Below are positions 62,131 to 64,000 of a stretch of DNA of 64,000 bases, one piece after another. The first letter of the stretch is position 1; every line of letters begins with the position of its first letter. The stretch spans positions 124,001 through 188,000 of the forward strand of contig NZ_JABFCN010000023.1 of assembly GCF_013087515.1 (NCBI RefSeq), in the 5' to 3' direction. Source of the stretch: Rhizobium sophorae. GTDB taxonomy: Bacteria > Pseudomonadota > Alphaproteobacteria > Rhizobiales > Rhizobiaceae. The notes beneath the pieces were generated by a model. That model worked only from the letters and a program-made list of their open reading frames with translations, ran no database searches and was not told where the DNA came from. Both the position numbers and the translations under genes were made by a program.

Positions 62131-63192
62131 ATGGCCCATGTTTCGGTCAACAATGCGCGCAAGGATTACGGCGCGTTCAAAGCCATCAAAGGCGTATCGG
62201 TCGACATCGGCGACGGCGAGTTCGTCGTTCTGGTCGGCCCCTCGGGCTGCGGCAAATCCACGCTTCTAAGGATGATCGCGGGCCTTGAGGGCATCACCTC
62301 GGGGCAGATCCAGATCGGCAAGCATATCGTCAACGAGCTTGCCCCCAAGGACCGGGACATCGCCATGGTGTTTCAGAACTACGCGCTCTACCCGCATATG
62401 ACTGTTGCCAAGAACATGGGCTTTTCGCTGCGGCTGAAACGGATGCCGAGGACGGAGATCGATCAGCGGGTCGGCAACGCCGCGAAGATCCTCGGTCTCG
62501 AAAGTCTCCTCGAGAGATATCCCAAGCAACTGTCGGGTGGCCAGAGACAGCGTGTGGCGATGGGGCGGGCGATCGTGCGCGACCCGGCCGTCTTCCTCTT
62601 CGACGAGCCGCTGTCGAACCTCGACGCCAAGCTCAGGGTGCAGATGCGCTCGGAGATCAAGGAACTGCATCAACGGCTGCAGACGACAACCATCTATGTC
62701 ACCCACGACCAGATCGAAGCCATGACCATGGCCGACAAGATCGTCGTCATGAAGGACGGCCTGATCGAGCAGTCGGGTTCTCCGCTGGAATTGTACGACC
62801 GCCCGAACAATCTTTTCGTCGCCGGCTTTATCGGCTCCCCGGCGATGAATTTCATCAGCGGCAACATGACGGAAGATGGGTTTCGAACCGCCGACGGTCT
62901 GCTCCTGCCGAGTGACCGGCACCCGCCCGAAGCCGTGACCTACGGCATTCGCCCCGAGCATATCCGGTTGGACCCGGGCGGCATCGAGGTCACGACGGTG
63001 GTCGTCGAGCCGACGGGTTCGGAAACACTGGTCATCGTCCGGCTGGGGACGCAGACGCTGACCTGCGTCTTCAGGGAACGGATCAGGGCAACCCCCGGCG
63101 AGGTGCTGAGGATTGCGCCGATCCACGATACCGTGCACCTGTTTGGAAAGGACGAGCAGCGGATCACATCAGGTGAGGCGCCGTTGAACTGA
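62131..63192 (+). CDS. ABC sugar transporter ATP-binding protein (MalK/UgpC type)
   Basis: This is a 353-residue ATPase. Walker A is GPSGCGKST, the Q-loop MVFQNYALYPHM, the signature LSGGQRQR, Walker B FLFDEPLSNLDA and the switch His is in YVTHDQIEAM. A C-terminal TOBE domain (about 240-350, FVAGFIGSPAMNFISGNM onward) is typical of MalK/UgpC. It powers the permeases encoded at 58145 and 59071. It closes the sugar operon. Confidence 0.93.
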   Translation: MAHVSVNNARKDYGAFKAIKGVSVDIGDGEFVVLVGPSGCGKSTLLRMIAGLEGITSGQIQIGKHIVNELAPKDRDIAMVFQNYALYPHMTVAKNMGFSLRLKRMPRTEIDQRVGNAAKILGLESLLERYPKQLSGGQRQRVAMGRAIVRDPAVFLFDEPLSNLDAKLRVQMRSEIKELHQRLQTTTIYVTHDQIEAMTMADKIVVMKDGLIEQSGSPLELYDRPNNLFVAGFIGSPAMNFISGNMTEDGFRTADGLLLPSDRHPPEAVTYGIRPEHIRLDPGGIEVTTVVVEPTGSETLVIVRLGTQTLTCVFRERIRATPGEVLRIAPIHDTVHLFGKDEQRITSGEAPLN

Positions 63193-63216
63193 CCCGGCCG
63201 ATTGCCCCTCCCCTTC

Positions 63217-63253
63217 GGCCGGCGCCGGCCGGGGGCGCGTTTTCCGCGCCCCC
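63217..63253 (+). terminator. Hairpins after the sugar ABC operon
   Basis: GGGGGCGCG (63231-63239) and CGCGCCCCC (63245-63253) form a perfect 9-bp stem with a TTTTC loop. A 14-bp palindrome GGCCGGCGCCGGCC precedes it at 63217-63230. Position just after the last gene of the operon supports a terminator, although no T-tract follows. Confidence 0.55.
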
Positions 63254-63363
63254 GATGCGGCTAAGCTCATAGAGCGACTCTGTCTCGCTTTAAATGACGG
63301 TTGCGCTACGCAAGCCCGCGCAATGACTTCAAGCCGGATATGAGACGCTGATGTCATCCTGCT

Positions 63364-63837
63364 CTAGCTAGCGGCGTTCCTTTTGCCGAGAAGGGCTGCG
63401 CGAATCTGTTCGCTTTTGCTCAACAGAGGAGCTGGGACCTCTGCTGTCTGCTCGGGCGCGTCTGTCTTACCGGTGGTTTGCTTGAGGCTCAGGAAGCGTT
63501 TTTGCGCGACCAGCCGGTCTTCGGACGACAGTGGTTCGACGGGTTCGCCGTCAAGACTGTGGCGCATGGAATCGGGTTGGGCGCTGGCGAAATAGTAGCG
63601 CCGGCAGTGGACATAGGCCGCGGTCGCTCGCCTGAGGGTCGTGACGCCCGCCTCGGGCTTCAAAAGCGGGCGGAGTTCGTTGAAAAGGCCGACGGCAAAA
63701 GGAAGGATCGGATCTCCCGCTTTGGCCGGAAGGACGCCGACCGGCCGGATCAACAGCGCGTTGACCGCGTTTGCCTTCTCCACGTCGAGCTCGGTTGCCG
63801 CAATCGGTCCGCGGCTGATCTTCCAGGGCTTGTCCAT
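63364..63837 (-). CDS. ProQ/FinO-family RNA-binding protein
   Basis: This 157-residue protein has a ProQ/FinO domain from about residue 20 to 120. Diagnostic stretches are LPFAVGLFNELRPLLKPEAG, RRATAAYVHCRRYYFASAQP and DSMRHSLDGEPVEPLS. ProQ/FinO proteins bind structured RNAs and modulate sRNA-mRNA pairing; some are plasmid-borne fertility regulators. GGAGGACGC precedes the ATG. The C-terminus is short and Pro/Glu-rich, then EQIRAALLGKRN. No partner RNA was identified in the window. Confidence 0.8.
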   Translation of the reverse strand: MDKPWKISRGPIAATELDVEKANAVNALLIRPVGVLPAKAGDPILPFAVGLFNELRPLLKPEAGVTTLRRATAAYVHCRRYYFASAQPDSMRHSLDGEPVEPLSSEDRLVAQKRFLSLKQTTGKTDAPEQTAEVPAPLLSKSEQIRAALLGKRNAAS

Positions 63838-64000
63838 GCGTCCTCCATGTAACGTCCATAGCGATCGACTGTGATGTTATCTTGACGGACAGGGCGAGTA
63901 ATGGAAGTCGCACATCGTCGGTTCCACTGCAAGCAGGTGAAACGCGCAAACAGGGCCAAGTGGCGAAAAGCCGTTCCCCGGAGCTGATATGGTCCGATGT

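Overview
The window looks like a rhizobial replicon of the Rhizobium leguminosarum / R. etli type. It has about 60% GC, alphaproteobacterial protein families throughout, a complete vicibactin siderophore locus, a ROSE-type thermometer in front of hsp20, and degenerate copies of the short palindromic repeats common in these genomes. No rRNA, tRNA, CRISPR array, transposase or replication gene was seen. The density of ABC uptake systems, each with its own regulator and catabolic enzymes, is typical of rhizobial megaplasmids or plastic chromosome regions.

Region 1 (1-8238) is a catabolic locus. It holds a creatininase-family amidohydrolase (cut by the window start), a convergent LysR regulator, an NMT1/THI5-type ABC importer, a cytosine-deaminase-like amidohydrolase, a GlcD-type FAD oxidoreductase, a flavodoxin-fold NAD(P)H oxidoreductase and a convergent RidA. 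The set suggests uptake and stepwise opening of a small nitrogen heterocycle; the substrate is unknown. Region 2 (8642-13548) has an AraC regulator, a GlcG/HbpS-like protein, an SDR oxidoreductase, a SnoaL-like secreted protein and a chemoreceptor.

Region 3 (13758-28093) is the iron island: vbsP, the divergent operons vbsGSO and vbsADL, the ECF sigma gene rpoI, a GNAT gene that fits vbsC, fhuF and a TonB-dependent receptor. VbsO hydroxylates ornithine, VbsA acylates it, VbsS (C-A-T-TE) loads and cyclotrimerises it, VbsL epimerises, VbsC acetylates and VbsD (MATE) probably exports. TGA-N9-TCA boxes, the Iron-Rhodo-box pattern of RirA, lie between rpoI and vbsC and in front of the receptor. The canonical HHxxxDG motif of the VbsS condensation domain reads HPIICDD.

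Region 4 (28509-38091) has a membrane diguanylate cyclase and a GntR-controlled dipeptide/oligopeptide-type ABC importer interleaved with two DapA-family aldolases. Region 5 (38101-44037) is mixed: a CBS protein, a decayed AI-2E permease pseudogene, an alpha/beta hydrolase, an L,D-transpeptidase, an OmpA-like lipoprotein, hsp20 with its ROSE element and a 46-residue follower, and an orphan protein.

Region 6 (44147-63192) is devoted to glycosides: a GH3 beta-glucosidase with a TetR regulator, a GH38 alpha-mannosidase, frameshifted GH32 remains, two ROK regulators, a Gfo/Idh/MocA dehydrogenase, a sugar ABC importer, a sugar isomerase/epimerase-like protein and an MalK/UgpC-type ATPase. A 33-bp promoter element is nearly identical in front of the GH38 gene and the ABC operon, which suggests one regulon. 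The window ends with a ProQ/FinO-family RNA-binding protein.
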